From Bacillota bacterium (lineage in GTDB: Bacteria > Bacillota > Sulfobacillia > JAJZYS01 > JAJZLH01), in contig JAJZLY010000007.1 of the NCBI GenBank assembly GCA_021850485.1, forward strand, positions 62,001 to 126,000: a DNA stretch of 64,000 nt. The letters are read 5' to 3'. This document shows positions 33,583 through 42,367 of the stretch, one piece after another. Under the pieces are notes generated by a model, which was not told the origin of the DNA, made no database searches, and worked only from the letters and a program-made list of their open reading frames with translations. The number at the start of each line of letters is the position of its first letter. The stretch's first letter is position 1. The position numbers were made by a program, and so were the translations under genes.

Positions 33583-34149
33583 ATGCCCGAACGGCTGCCG
33601 CCCAACCAGCGCTTGGTCACCAACTGGCCGGTGCTGCACTACGGGACTGTGCCGAGCGTGGATCCCGGACGCTTCACCCTATCCATCGGCGGCATGGTGG
33701 AGGCGCCGTTCGCACTCTCCTGGGACGAGCTGCTGGCGCTACCCCAACACGAGGTGACGGTGGACATCCACTGCGTTACGGGCTGGAGCCGTTACGACAA
33801 CCACTTCAGCGGTGTACGGGTGGCAGACCTGTTGACTCGAGCCCGTCCCAAGCCGGGCGCCGCCTTTGCCGTGGCGGCCTGTGCCCAGGGCTTTACCACC
33901 AACCTGCCGCTGGCTGACCTGATGCGCCCCGACGTGCTGTTCGCCCATTCCCACGGGGGACAGCCGCTGACGCCAGAGCATGGCGGGCCCTTGCGCCTGA
34001 TGGTGCCGCACCTGTACTTCTGGAAGAGTGCGAAGTGGGTACACGGACTTGACCTGGTCGCAGAGGACGAGCCCGGGTTCTGGGAGCGGGCCGGCTACCA
34101 TATGCGGGGCGACCCCTGGCATGAACAGCGGTTTCAGGACGACTTCTGA
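33583..34149 (+). CDS. Sulfite-oxidase-like molybdopterin oxidoreductase, cytoplasmic
   Basis: 188 residues covering only the Moco-binding domain: FTLSIGGMVEAPFALSWDEL, the Mo-ligand cysteine in DIHCVTGWSRYDN, ACAQGFTTNLPL, GGPLRLMVPHLYFWKSAKWV and a C-terminal FWERAGYHMRGDPW. It is like MsrP/YedY without the Tat signal and without a heme or dimerisation domain. GGAGG precedes the ATG. It sits divergent from MOSC-HD. The electron acceptor is unknown. Confidence 0.88.
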   Translation: MPERLPPNQRLVTNWPVLHYGTVPSVDPGRFTLSIGGMVEAPFALSWDELLALPQHEVTVDIHCVTGWSRYDNHFSGVRVADLLTRARPKPGAAFAVAACAQGFTTNLPLADLMRPDVLFAHSHGGQPLTPEHGGPLRLMVPHLYFWKSAKWVHGLDLVAEDEPGFWERAGYHMRGDPWHEQRFQDDF

Positions 34150-34210
34150 ATTGGAAGTCCCCGCGGACCGATTTGCCAAGCCAGTGTCCAGAACTGTTCA
34201 CAGGCCAACG

Positions 34211-36169
34211 TTATGGAGCCTGTATCGGCCCAGTGGCCACCAGCGCCCAACTCCGACCGCCGTTGGCTGTGTGGTAGATGGCTTGGCCGGTGAAGATTTC
34301 GATGTTCTGCGCGGAGATGACGGATGGCGGGCTCTGCAGATAGATGTTGCCTGGCAACCGAATCTCGACCGGGCTTGAGTTCTTTGGCCAGAGCCAAATT
34401 CCACTGGACCCTTCGGCCCATACGGTGCCGTCGTCGGCCTGTCCGATCGCCACGAGGTCAGCTGCGGCCGGGAGCGATCGCATCGTCTGCCAGGTCCGGC
34501 CGTTGTTGGCGCTATGTACAAGATCGGTCGTGCCACCGCTGGTGCGCGTGGCGAGCAGGGTTCCGTCCAGTGCCCAGGCGGCCGTCCGGACCCCTGAGAG
34601 CACCGTATGCCAGGTCTTGGCGCCGTCGGTCGTGATGTCTAAGACGCCCTGCCCGCCTTTTTGCGGGTCGATGACCAAAATGCCGTGACTGGGGCTGGCA
34701 AACGCCGCCGCCACAACGAAACCGTTGGGCAAACTGTGCCCGATCCAACTCCGCCCGCGGTCCGTCGTCAGGTACACATGTCCTGGGCTCACTACCCAGC
34801 CGTCGGTCGGGCTCGAGAAGCCGGACCAATTGAGGTTGACCATCTGGCCCGTGGGGAAGAGGGCCAGCGTTTGCCAGGCGGTGCCCCCGTCCGAACTGCT
34901 CATGAATTCCGGACCGCTGGGACCTGCGCCGACGCCCCAGCCCTGGGATCCGTTCCAGAAGCCGATGGCATCTTCTGGAAAGAGCCAGTTGGCGGTAGCT
35001 GATACGGTCTGCCAGGAAACTCCGCCGTTAACGGTGCTAAAGACCTCGCCACCGGTGGGTCCGTTTGCCATCACCAGAGCTGAGCTCACGGAGATCGGCA
35101 CCAGGCCGGTCGGTGTGACACCTCCGGGCAGGGCGTGGACACGCACCTGCACCTTGCCGTTCCGTACGCTGAGCGCTGCTGCGCCGATCTCACACCCCGC
35201 GCAGCCCGTAGTGACGACTGGAGCGAGTGCCCATGGACTGCCGTCTGGTGCCACTGCCACTTGAAAAACAGACTCGGCAGGACCGGTGCCGCGAAGAGTC
35301 CACCTGGCACCGCCATCGGTGGTTTGGAAGAACTCCATACCGGTTCCGGCCTGCGAGAACTCGCTGGCCCAACCGAGGCCGGAGGGCGCAATCACGGCCT
35401 GTGGCGCGGTGCCGGTAAGGGAGAGGCTCGTTTTCCAGGTTCGACCGCCATCGGTGCTCACCGCTACAGTTCCTACGGGAAGACTGGAGAAGACGGCCAC
35501 CTGATCCGCCCCGAAGGCGGTCACGAGGGCCGGCTCCGGCAGCGGAATGGCGCCTATGCCGCTCGCAGGCTGTGCCAAGACTGATCCGAGGGCGTTTTGG
35601 GCGACTTCTGTCCAAGTGTGTCCGCCATCGCTGGTCCGAAACAGGGCATAGGGCCAGGACTGCGTGGCACCCGGACCCACCTCACCGACATAGCCAACGG
35701 ACGGTGAGGTGAACACCACCTGTAGCGAAAGCCCAGGCTTGCTCGAAAAGATCCGCTGCCAGCTGTTACCGCCCTGGGCCGAGCGATAGACCTGATTGGG
35801 CGTCCAGCCAATCACGCCACCGCCAGACAGGACTTGAATTCCGACGAATGGTGGCAATCGTGTGGTAATGCTGGTCCAGCTGGTTCCCTGGTTCTTGGCA
35901 AGAAACCAGACCATACCCGTGCATCCTTGCCGCCTGCAAAGCCCAACAGCCAGGGCGCCGGAGCCGGAGGGCGAGAATGACGCGCCGTTGACGGTGATTG
36001 TAGTCGGCGCGTCCGGCGCCGGGAAACGGGCATTGATCAGCACCGACCGGCTCGACGCAGAACTCTGGCCGCCCCGGGCCGACATCGGGCTACAGGCCGC
36101 CAGCAGCGCACAGATGCCCACCACCAGGGTCCACCGCATCTGAGGGCCGATCAGGCGACTTACCAGCAT
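34211..36169 (-). CDS. BNR/Asp-box beta-propeller lipoprotein
   Basis: 652 residues. Type II signal with lipobox LLAAC near residue 27, then about ten Asp-box repeats of the form S-x-D/N-x-G-x-x-W: RTSDGGHTWTE, STDGGRTWKT, QTTDGGARWTL, STVNGGVSWQT, SSSDGGTAWQT, LTTDRGRSW, TTDGAKTWHT, HSANNGRTWQT, HTANGGRSWAL. This makes one or two surface-exposed propellers. No sialidase catalytic Arg triad or Tyr/Glu pair can be assigned, so it is more likely a binding or assembly protein (Ycf48-like) than a glycosidase. GGAGG lies 7 nt before the ATG. Monocistronic. Confidence 0.82.
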   Translation of the reverse strand: MLVSRLIGPQMRWTLVVGICALLAACSPMSARGGQSSASSRSVLINARFPAPDAPTTITVNGASFSPSGSGALAVGLCRRQGCTGMVWFLAKNQGTSWTSITTRLPPFVGIQVLSGGGVIGWTPNQVYRSAQGGNSWQRIFSSKPGLSLQVVFTSPSVGYVGEVGPGATQSWPYALFRTSDGGHTWTEVAQNALGSVLAQPASGIGAIPLPEPALVTAFGADQVAVFSSLPVGTVAVSTDGGRTWKTSLSLTGTAPQAVIAPSGLGWASEFSQAGTGMEFFQTTDGGARWTLRGTGPAESVFQVAVAPDGSPWALAPVVTTGCAGCEIGAAALSVRNGKVQVRVHALPGGVTPTGLVPISVSSALVMANGPTGGEVFSTVNGGVSWQTVSATANWLFPEDAIGFWNGSQGWGVGAGPSGPEFMSSSDGGTAWQTLALFPTGQMVNLNWSGFSSPTDGWVVSPGHVYLTTDRGRSWIGHSLPNGFVVAAAFASPSHGILVIDPQKGGQGVLDITTDGAKTWHTVLSGVRTAAWALDGTLLATRTSGGTTDLVHSANNGRTWQTMRSLPAAADLVAIGQADDGTVWAEGSSGIWLWPKNSSPVEIRLPGNIYLQSPPSVISAQNIEIFTGQAIYHTANGGRSWALVATGPIQAP

Positions 36170-36403
36170 GGCCTCTCCTCCCGACCTAGGCGCAGACCGC
36201 ATCGATAAGACGCCGCGACGGCCCTAGAAGGTTCCACGCCAATCCGGTGCGCCCCTCCGCTACTGCGGGCCACCTAGGGTCATGGCACGGCGAAGGGACA
36301 GATACCCACCGCGTCCTGTCTACGGCACGACTCCCTCCATTGGGGACGGCTTGCGTCCCTTGGCGACACAGGTTGATCTGGCCGGGCAGCGAATGCAAAC
36401 CAC

Positions 36404-36814
36404 ATGAAACTCGAGCTCAGGATCGACCTGCCGCCACCCGATCAACTCTTTGCGCTGTTCGAGTCCACCGGCTGGAACGAGCGTCGTCAACTGAGCGAGG
36501 CGCAGGTCCACCAGGCCATGAGCCAGAGCTGGTACACCGTCAGCGCGTATCGTGGGAACGATCTTGTCGGCTTTGGCCGACTCGTCTCGGACGGCATTTA
36601 TCAGTGCTTCGTCTGTGACATGATCGTGCTCCCAACCCATCAGGGGCAAGGCATCGGCCAGGCGGTCTTAGAGCACCTGGTGGCGTACGCCCAAAGTTCA
36701 GGCATCAAGTGGCTTCAACTTACCTGTGCTACGGGAAAACAGGGATTCTACGAGACCATGGGGTTCACACCGCGGCCAGCTGACGCGCCAGGCATGGAGC
36801 GCTGGCTGGACTGA
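36404..36814 (+). CDS. GNAT-family N-acetyltransferase
   Basis: 136 residues. Core motif A VCDMIVLPTHQGQGIGQAVLEHL (acetyl-CoA pyrophosphate loop QGQGIG), then KWLQLTCATGKQGFYETMGF. Similar small acetyltransferases act on amines; the substrate is unknown. The ribosome site is weak. The 234 nt upstream hold one small hairpin (GGGACG/CGTCCC near 36340) and no gene. Confidence 0.85.
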   Translation: MKLELRIDLPPPDQLFALFESTGWNERRQLSEAQVHQAMSQSWYTVSAYRGNDLVGFGRLVSDGIYQCFVCDMIVLPTHQGQGIGQAVLEHLVAYAQSSGIKWLQLTCATGKQGFYETMGFTPRPADAPGMERWLD

Positions 36815-36936
36815 CCGGCTGGCCTCGCCGACGCATTGCAGCGAAGGCGCATGGTGTCGCCAGATCGCAGCTACTGGCTGGGCGGTGGATCCCTTGTCGA
36901 CGGCAGCTTGCAGCAGGACGACCCCCTCCCCAAGGC

Positions 36937-37758
36937 TCACTGGTCATCGGCGAGCACAGATTCCCTTTGCGGCTCAGCGCCTTTCACCGCAACGATCAGG
37001 AAGCGGTGGCTCTCCACCAAGAAGGGACCTTGTGTGCTCATCTCCCAGTGCAGAGTCTCCAGCACCTGGCGATAGCGGCTGACTGAGAAGTCCGCCACCT
37101 GCCAGGGCACTGCCTTCAGGTAATAGACCAGCGCCCCGACGTCTTGAAAGCCCGCTGACGTCAGCGCTTCTTGGGCCTGCACCACGCCCAGTCCCGCTTC
37201 TTGCACTTGCTGTTTGGCCCCGGTCAGGGACCACTGGGCGAATTGCCGGGGGCTTCCCAGGCGGCGGTTCACGGTCTCAAAATTGCGAGCCCCCACCTGC
37301 TGGGTCACGAAGCGGCCTCCCGGTGCCAGCACCCGCGCCACCTCTCGTGCGTCAAACGACTCATGGCGATTGATCACCAAGTCCACCGACCCATCGGCCA
37401 GCGCAAGCGGGTACACGGCGTCCTGCAGCGGCTGCGGATGCATCGCCTGTGCCGGGATGCCCAAAACCGTCACGCCCCACGGTGCCAGCGCTTGGCGGGC
37501 CATCTCAATGTTCGGCTCATACGCTTCGGTGGCAACGGTCCGGGCCGGGAGATGCGGGCCCAGGGCAGCCAGAAACTCTCCGCCGCCGGTACCCATATCG
37601 AGCAGGCTGGTCGCCTGCGCCAACATCCCGGTCACAATTTCCTGATAGTCCCACGGGCAAGAAGACTCCCACCAGCGGCCCTCGATCCACGAGAAATCCC
37701 AACCGCTGAAGGCGGCCGACTCGGCCTCAGCCACCAGCTGATCAAAGGTCTTCGCCAT
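36937..37758 (-). CDS. Class I SAM-dependent methyltransferase
   Basis: 273 residues. Motif I LLDMGTGGGEFLAAL, an acidic residue after strand 2 (TEAYEPN), motif IV VDLVINRHESFD and post-motif LAPGGRFVTQQVG. The family resembles small-molecule methyltransferases; the substrate is not evident. It is isolated between the GNAT gene (convergent) and a 349-nt gap. Confidence 0.82.
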   Translation of the reverse strand: MAKTFDQLVAEAESAAFSGWDFSWIEGRWWESSCPWDYQEIVTGMLAQATSLLDMGTGGGEFLAALGPHLPARTVATEAYEPNIEMARQALAPWGVTVLGIPAQAMHPQPLQDAVYPLALADGSVDLVINRHESFDAREVARVLAPGGRFVTQQVGARNFETVNRRLGSPRQFAQWSLTGAKQQVQEAGLGVVQAQEALTSAGFQDVGALVYYLKAVPWQVADFSVSRYRQVLETLHWEMSTQGPFLVESHRFLIVAVKGAEPQRESVLADDQ

Positions 37759-38107
37759 GCCCTTAGTCTACAGCGTTGTGCTGCAGGCTGTGCCTGGTCC
37801 ACACTCCACCATAACCCGAGCGATCGGATCGCGGGCCAGATCGCTTGCGGACCACACCCTCACGGCGCCCGCGGAGGCCTCACTTCGAGGTGGCGCACAG
37901 AAGAGACGGCTCAGCCCAGCCCGGCCGAGCCAGACCCCAGGTCAGCCGCCTCACCTGCTCGTGGTCTTTGGCAACGGCCAGATCCGGCTGATGCCCAAGC
38001 AGGGTAGCGGTACTAGGGTCCTACCCTCTTAGCGTCGGCCCGGCGTTGCCCCGTGCGCCCGCGGCCGATCAGACCAGATGCGGCTGGCTCGACAAAGACC
38101 CTATCAA
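37759..38107. other. Non-coding gap between two methyltransferase genes
   Basis: 349 nt. Open frames here lack ribosome sites and family similarity. GGGTAG/CTACCC arms near 38003-38028 could form a weak hairpin. No promoter, RNA gene or repeat was recognised. Confidence 0.4.
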
Positions 38108-38851
38108 TCAGCGCCCATAGACAGAAACAGCGTTACGGCTGGAAGAGGCAAACGGCTGTTTGTCCCAGCCCGCCCAGCGCTCCTTCAGACGTAGTCCGGC
38201 GATGCGCGCCATCAGATCTAGCTCGCTGGGCCAGATGTAGCGGGTGACGATTGGGTACAGGCGCACCCCTTGCGCCGACAGGACCACGTGGCTTTCCTCA
38301 AGTTGCTGAGTCAGCGGGTCGTAGCGGCCCACATCCAACGTCACCTCTCGCGTACTAATCTGCTCGGCGTCCACGTACTGGCCGTCGCGCAGCTGGCTGA
38401 GGTAGGTCGGAACCAGGGTCTCCACAACGAAGCACCCGCCTTCGCTGAGATGGCTCGCCACATTCACAAAGCAACGCACCTGATCGTCTTGAGTCAACAG
38501 GTTGAAGATCGTGTTGTAAACCAGGTAGATCAGAGGGTATGTGCCATCGACCGGCACGTCCGCAAAGTCGCCCATGGTGATCGACAGTCTCTCACCGCCA
38601 GGCTTGGCGCGAAGCTTCTTGACCATTGGCTCGGACAGATCGACGCCATCGACCCGGATGCCCTGGGCGGCGAGAGGCAACGCGATGCGTCCGGTGCCGA
38701 TGGCCAGTTCCAATGCCGGTCCGCCGCCAGCCAGGGCGGCCAGGAAGCTAACGGTCGACGTCTCGTCCCCCCGCGGCTCGTCGTCGTAGATGGCAGCGCC
38801 GTCCTCGTCGAAGCTGTCCATCGGCTTGTAGTCTTTCATGTCGCTGACCAT
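38108..38851 (-). CDS. Class I SAM-dependent methyltransferase
   Basis: About 247 residues. DEDGAAIYDDEPRGDE at the N-terminus, motif I ALELAIGTGRIALPLA, VDGVDLSEPMVKKLRAKPGG, IYLVYNTIFNLLTQDD and a C-terminal beta-rich half. It matches a common family of methyltransferases with AIGTGR instead of GxGxG. The start is uncertain: ATG 38851 or 38839, neither with a good ribosome site. Confidence 0.8.
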   Translation of the reverse strand: MVSDMKDYKPMDSFDEDGAAIYDDEPRGDETSTVSFLAALAGGGPALELAIGTGRIALPLAAQGIRVDGVDLSEPMVKKLRAKPGGERLSITMGDFADVPVDGTYPLIYLVYNTIFNLLTQDDQVRCFVNVASHLSEGGCFVVETLVPTYLSQLRDGQYVDAEQISTREVTLDVGRYDPLTQQLEESHVVLSAQGVRLYPIVTRYIWPSELDLMARIAGLRLKERWAGWDKQPFASSSRNAVSVYGR

Positions 38852-39077
38852 ACTACGGCAGATCGGACGGCACAACAGACCGCAGCTGTGCGGCGGTGCC
38901 TGACAGCCCACAGGGGCGTCGTGACGGTCACCTCCGGGCTCTGTCCAGTGCGGTGGCTCGACTCGTGCTTTTCGGTCGCATGTCGAGGTGCGTCGCCCAC
39001 GGGGGCTAGCATCTTCTTGCAATGTTCATGACCGAAATCCGCCAGCACGATGTGCCTCAGCCTGATATGGTGGCGCT

Positions 39078-40601
39078 ATGCTCGATCATGACATTTGCTA
39101 CCGGGCGGTCCAAAGCAGAGATGCTCGCTTTGACGGCATGTTCTTCACCGCGGTGCGCACCACCGGCATCTACTGCCGGCCGAGTTGTGGTGCCAGGACG
39201 CCGCTGCGTGACCATGTGCACTTCTATCCGACGGCCGCGGCGGCTCAGCAGGCTGGATACAGGGCCTGTAAGCGGTGCCGTCCGGATGCCACCCCCAACT
39301 CTCCGGAATGGAACAGCCGGTCCGACGTCGTGGGCCGGGCGATGCGCCTGATCGCCGACGGCGTCGTCGATCGCGAGGGCGTGGCCGGACTCGCCAAGCG
39401 GCTGTCCTACAGCCCCAGGCAGGTCAACCGTCAACTTTTGGCGGAACTGGGCGCCGGCCCTCAGGCCTTAGCCCGGGCCCAACGCAGCCGCACCGCCCGC
39501 ATCTTGCTGGAGACAACGGCTCGCCCGATGACGGACGTGGCATTCGCAGCGGGATTTCGCAGTGTGCGCCAGTTCAACGAAACCATCCGGGCTGTGTATG
39601 CGCTCACGCCCAGTGCCGTACGCTCTCGGGTGCACCCCCGCACGGCCGCTCCCCAAGGCCCGAGCGCCGATGTGATCCGACTTCGGCTGCCCTATCGGCC
39701 GCCGCTCGATTTCCGGGGTCTCTTGGAGTTCCTGGCGGCCCGGGCTATCCCCGGCGTCGAGGAATGCACTAGCGACACCTACAGACGGGTGTTGGCTCTG
39801 CCACACCAGCTGGCCGTTGTATCTCTGCAGGCACCCCAACGGTCGCTCCAGACAACGCCATCGGTCCGTTCGCCCTACATCGATTGCGCGATCCGCTTGC
39901 AAGACTTGCGCGACCTAACCGCCGCCGTGCAGCGCTGCCGCCGGCTGCTCGACCTGGACTCTGATCCGCAGGCCGTCGCCGCCGTGCTGATGGGTGATGC
40001 CCGCTTGGCTCCGCTCGTCGCTGCCAACCCGGGCCGCCGGGTAGTAGGTCACGTCGATGAGCATGAACTGGCGGTGCGAGCGGTGCTCGGCCAGCAGGTC
40101 TCGATCGCCGCCGCTCGCTCGCTTGCCGGCAAACTCTCCGTCCGCTATGGCGAAGCTCTGCCTGCTGCCGACGGCACGCTCACCCATGCCTTTCCGACGG
40201 CCGCGGCCTTGGCCGCGGCGGCGCCGCTGGATCTGCCCATGCCGAATGCCCGCCGGCAGGCGTTAGGCGCCCTGATCGCGGCGCTGGCCGAGGGCAGGAT
40301 CAGACTCGATGCCGGTGCCGACCGCGACGCGGTGTCAGCGCAGCTAGAAGAGTTGCCTGGGATCGGTCCTTGGACTGTCGCCTACATTCGCATGCGTTCG
40401 CTGTCTGATCCGGACGCCTTCTTGGCGACCGACTTGGGCCTGCGGCAGGCCATGGCCAAGCTCGGCCTGCCCACCGGCCGTAAGGAGGTGTTGGCCCTGG
40501 CCGACAAGTGGCGACCGTGGCGAGCCTACGCCCAGCAATACCTGTGGGCCGTGACCGGGACCAGGTTAGCGCCTCAGTCGTCTGATGGTGTGCGAGCGTA
40601 G
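39078..40601 (+). CDS. alkA: Ada-AlkA fusion: regulator and 3-methyladenine glycosylase
   Basis: 507 residues in four parts. The N-Ada zinc domain has four cysteines (GIYCRPSCG, ACKRC), where the methyl-acceptor cysteine senses methylphosphotriesters. An AraC helix-turn-helix follows (LAKRLSYSPRQVNRQL, DVAFAAGFRSVRQFNETIR), then AlkA_N, then a HhH-GPD glycosylase with ELPGIGPWTVAYIRMRSL and the catalytic aspartate in LATDLGLRQ. Role: methylation-induced activation plus excision of alkylated bases. The ogt gene follows after 51 nt, so together they cover the repair set that E. coli splits as Ada and AlkA. Confidence 0.93.
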   Translation: MLDHDICYRAVQSRDARFDGMFFTAVRTTGIYCRPSCGARTPLRDHVHFYPTAAAAQQAGYRACKRCRPDATPNSPEWNSRSDVVGRAMRLIADGVVDREGVAGLAKRLSYSPRQVNRQLLAELGAGPQALARAQRSRTARILLETTARPMTDVAFAAGFRSVRQFNETIRAVYALTPSAVRSRVHPRTAAPQGPSADVIRLRLPYRPPLDFRGLLEFLAARAIPGVEECTSDTYRRVLALPHQLAVVSLQAPQRSLQTTPSVRSPYIDCAIRLQDLRDLTAAVQRCRRLLDLDSDPQAVAAVLMGDARLAPLVAANPGRRVVGHVDEHELAVRAVLGQQVSIAAARSLAGKLSVRYGEALPAADGTLTHAFPTAAALAAAAPLDLPMPNARRQALGALIAALAEGRIRLDAGADRDAVSAQLEELPGIGPWTVAYIRMRSLSDPDAFLATDLGLRQAMAKLGLPTGRKEVLALADKWRPWRAYAQQYLWAVTGTRLAPQSSDGVRA

Positions 40602-40652
40602 GCCGCAGATCGTCTCGCCCCAGTCTCATGTCAGCACAGCGAGGTGACGGCA

Positions 40653-41189
40653 GTGTCAGTACATATCGATCTTGTCGACGAGACAGAATTGGCCAGCCCT
40701 GCGGCCAGGAGCCGATTTTACGCCACGGTGGCGAGTCCGGTCGGGGAGTTGCTCCTGCTCTCCGACGGGGTCGCGCTGACTGGGCTCTACATGTCTGCAA
40801 ACCGGTTTTCGCCCCAGATCTCAGCCGCCATGCGCCAGGACCGGGCCCCTTTTGGCGAGGCGCTCCGTCAGCTTAGGGCCTACTTCGACCATCAGCTGAC
40901 CGCCTTCGAGCTGCCCATCGCGCCCTACGGCACCCCGTTCCAGCGACGGGTCTGGCAAGCGCTGTTGGCGATTCCCTATGGCCAGACCACAAGCTACGGA
41001 CAACTGGCTCACCTCCTGGGCGATGCCAGAGCGGGGCGCGCCGTCGGGCACGCCAACGCGAGAAACCCGCTCGCCCTGATCGTGCCCTGCCACCGGGTGA
41101 TCAGTTCGTCTGGCCGGCTGACCGGCTATGCCGGCGGCGTAGAGCAAAAGCAGTGGCTGCTGGCCCACGAGGCGGTCGCAGCGCGATGA
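40653..41189 (+). CDS. ogt: Methylated-DNA--protein-cysteine methyltransferase
   Basis: Suicide repair enzyme taking methyl from O6-methylguanine. 178 residues: a ribonuclease-H-like N-domain, the helix-turn-helix FQRRVWQALLAIPYGQTTSYGQLA, and the acceptor cysteine in IVPCHRVISSSG. GTG 40653 is chosen because GAGGTGA lies 6 nt upstream. It is downstream of ada-alkA, probably in one operon induced by alkylation. Confidence 0.95.
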   Translation: MSVHIDLVDETELASPAARSRFYATVASPVGELLLLSDGVALTGLYMSANRFSPQISAAMRQDRAPFGEALRQLRAYFDHQLTAFELPIAPYGTPFQRRVWQALLAIPYGQTTSYGQLAHLLGDARAGRAVGHANARNPLALIVPCHRVISSSGRLTGYAGGVEQKQWLLAHEAVAAR

Positions 41190-41251
41190 CGACCATCGCT
41201 GTTGCAGCGATGCCAGCACCAAGCACCGGCACCGGCACTTTCGACTAAGGC

Positions 41252-42160
41252 ATGCGTAAGCTCACCTGGCCCACGCAGTTGGCCCTGTTGGTCATGATCT
41301 GGGGATTTTCGTTCTTCTTCATCAAGGTCGGCGATCAGGGGCTTTCCCCGCTGCTGGTGGTATTTGGGCGGATGGCCTTTGGCGCCGGCACGATCTGGAT
41401 CGTGATGGCTATCCGCAAGGAGCGCCTGCCACGCCAGTGGCGAGTGTGGGGTCAGATGGCTGTGATCGCCTTGTTGTTCAACGCCGCGCCGTACGCCCTG
41501 TTTGCCTATGGCGAGCTGCGAGTGTCCTCTGTGCTGGCCGGTATCCTCAACGCCACCACGCCGCTGATGGTCGCGCCGCTCGCCATGCTCCTGTTGCCCG
41601 ATGAGCCGCCGACCGCCAGCCGGCTGAGCGGCCTGCTGATCGGTTTCGTGGGCGTCTTAGTGGTGCTCGGGGTGTGGACCGGCTTAGGCGGCGGGCAGGC
41701 GGCGGGCAGTCTGATGTGCCTTGGCGCTGCCCTGTGCTACGCCATAGCCACCATCCTCGCCCGCCGCCTGCTAACAGGCCGGCAAGACGGTGTCATCGCC
41801 CTGGCCACCTGTCAACTGATCTGCGGCACGCTCGAGGTGGCCATTTTCTTGCCGTTTTTCGCCCGTCTGCCAACCAGCCTGCCAGTCGGCCCGATCGCCA
41901 GCGTCCTGGCGCTGGGCGTGCTGGGCACCGGCATTGCCTTCATTCTTCAGTACGCCATCATCCGCGAGGCGGGTGCCATCATGGCGTCGATGGTCACCTA
42001 TCTGATCCCCATCGTCTCCACCTTGGCCGGCGTGGTCCTGCTCGGCGAGGTGATGACCTGGAACGAACCGCTGGGTGCGGTGGTGGTCATGGGCGGCGTT
42101 GTGATCTCACAGGGTACGATGCAAAGGCTCCGCCAGCGCCGTCTCTCAGGCTTGCCCTAG
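41252..42160 (+). CDS. DMT/EamA-family transporter
   Basis: 302 residues with ten predicted helices in two EamA repeats (WGFSFFFIKVG at the start; PLMVAPLAMLLLPDEPPT closes the first; YLIPIVSTLAGVVLLGEVMTWNEPLGAVVVMGGV closes the second). Members export amino acids or metabolites; the substrate is unknown. It lies 62 nt after ogt on the same strand. Confidence 0.9.
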   Translation: MRKLTWPTQLALLVMIWGFSFFFIKVGDQGLSPLLVVFGRMAFGAGTIWIVMAIRKERLPRQWRVWGQMAVIALLFNAAPYALFAYGELRVSSVLAGILNATTPLMVAPLAMLLLPDEPPTASRLSGLLIGFVGVLVVLGVWTGLGGGQAAGSLMCLGAALCYAIATILARRLLTGRQDGVIALATCQLICGTLEVAIFLPFFARLPTSLPVGPIASVLALGVLGTGIAFILQYAIIREAGAIMASMVTYLIPIVSTLAGVVLLGEVMTWNEPLGAVVVMGGVVISQGTMQRLRQRRLSGLP

Positions 42161-42335
42161 AAGCCGCCCAGGGCGCCAGCACCTGAGTGAGCACAGCCAG
42201 CCCATACCGTCTCCACGGGCTGTGATCTTGAAGCGCACCGCAGACGAGGGTGCGCCTTTGGATCTTGGCTGGGCCGTCCGCAACCGTCTTTGCCAATCGC
42301 ATCGCGGTCGTCGACAGCGGGAATCGGTGCACCGT

Positions 42336-42367
42336 GGTGCGCTTAGCGGTGCGCCTAGCGGTGCAGC
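42336..42367. repeat. 12-bp tandem repeat at the end of the SIS gene
   Basis: GGTGCGCTTAGC, GGTGCGCCTAGC, then a partial GGTGCAGC. On the minus strand each unit carries a stop codon in the SIS frame (TAG, then TAA 12 nt later), so the duplication produced two in-frame stops. Confidence 0.7.

Noticed and set aside
37757-38032. Plus-strand frame of 91 codons in the gap between two methyltransferases
   Set aside because: No ribosome site, unusual composition, and it begins inside the start codon of the opposite gene.
42192-42224. CACAGCC/GGCTGTG inverted repeat after the DMT transporter gene as a terminator
   Set aside because: The loop is 19 nt and no U tract follows.
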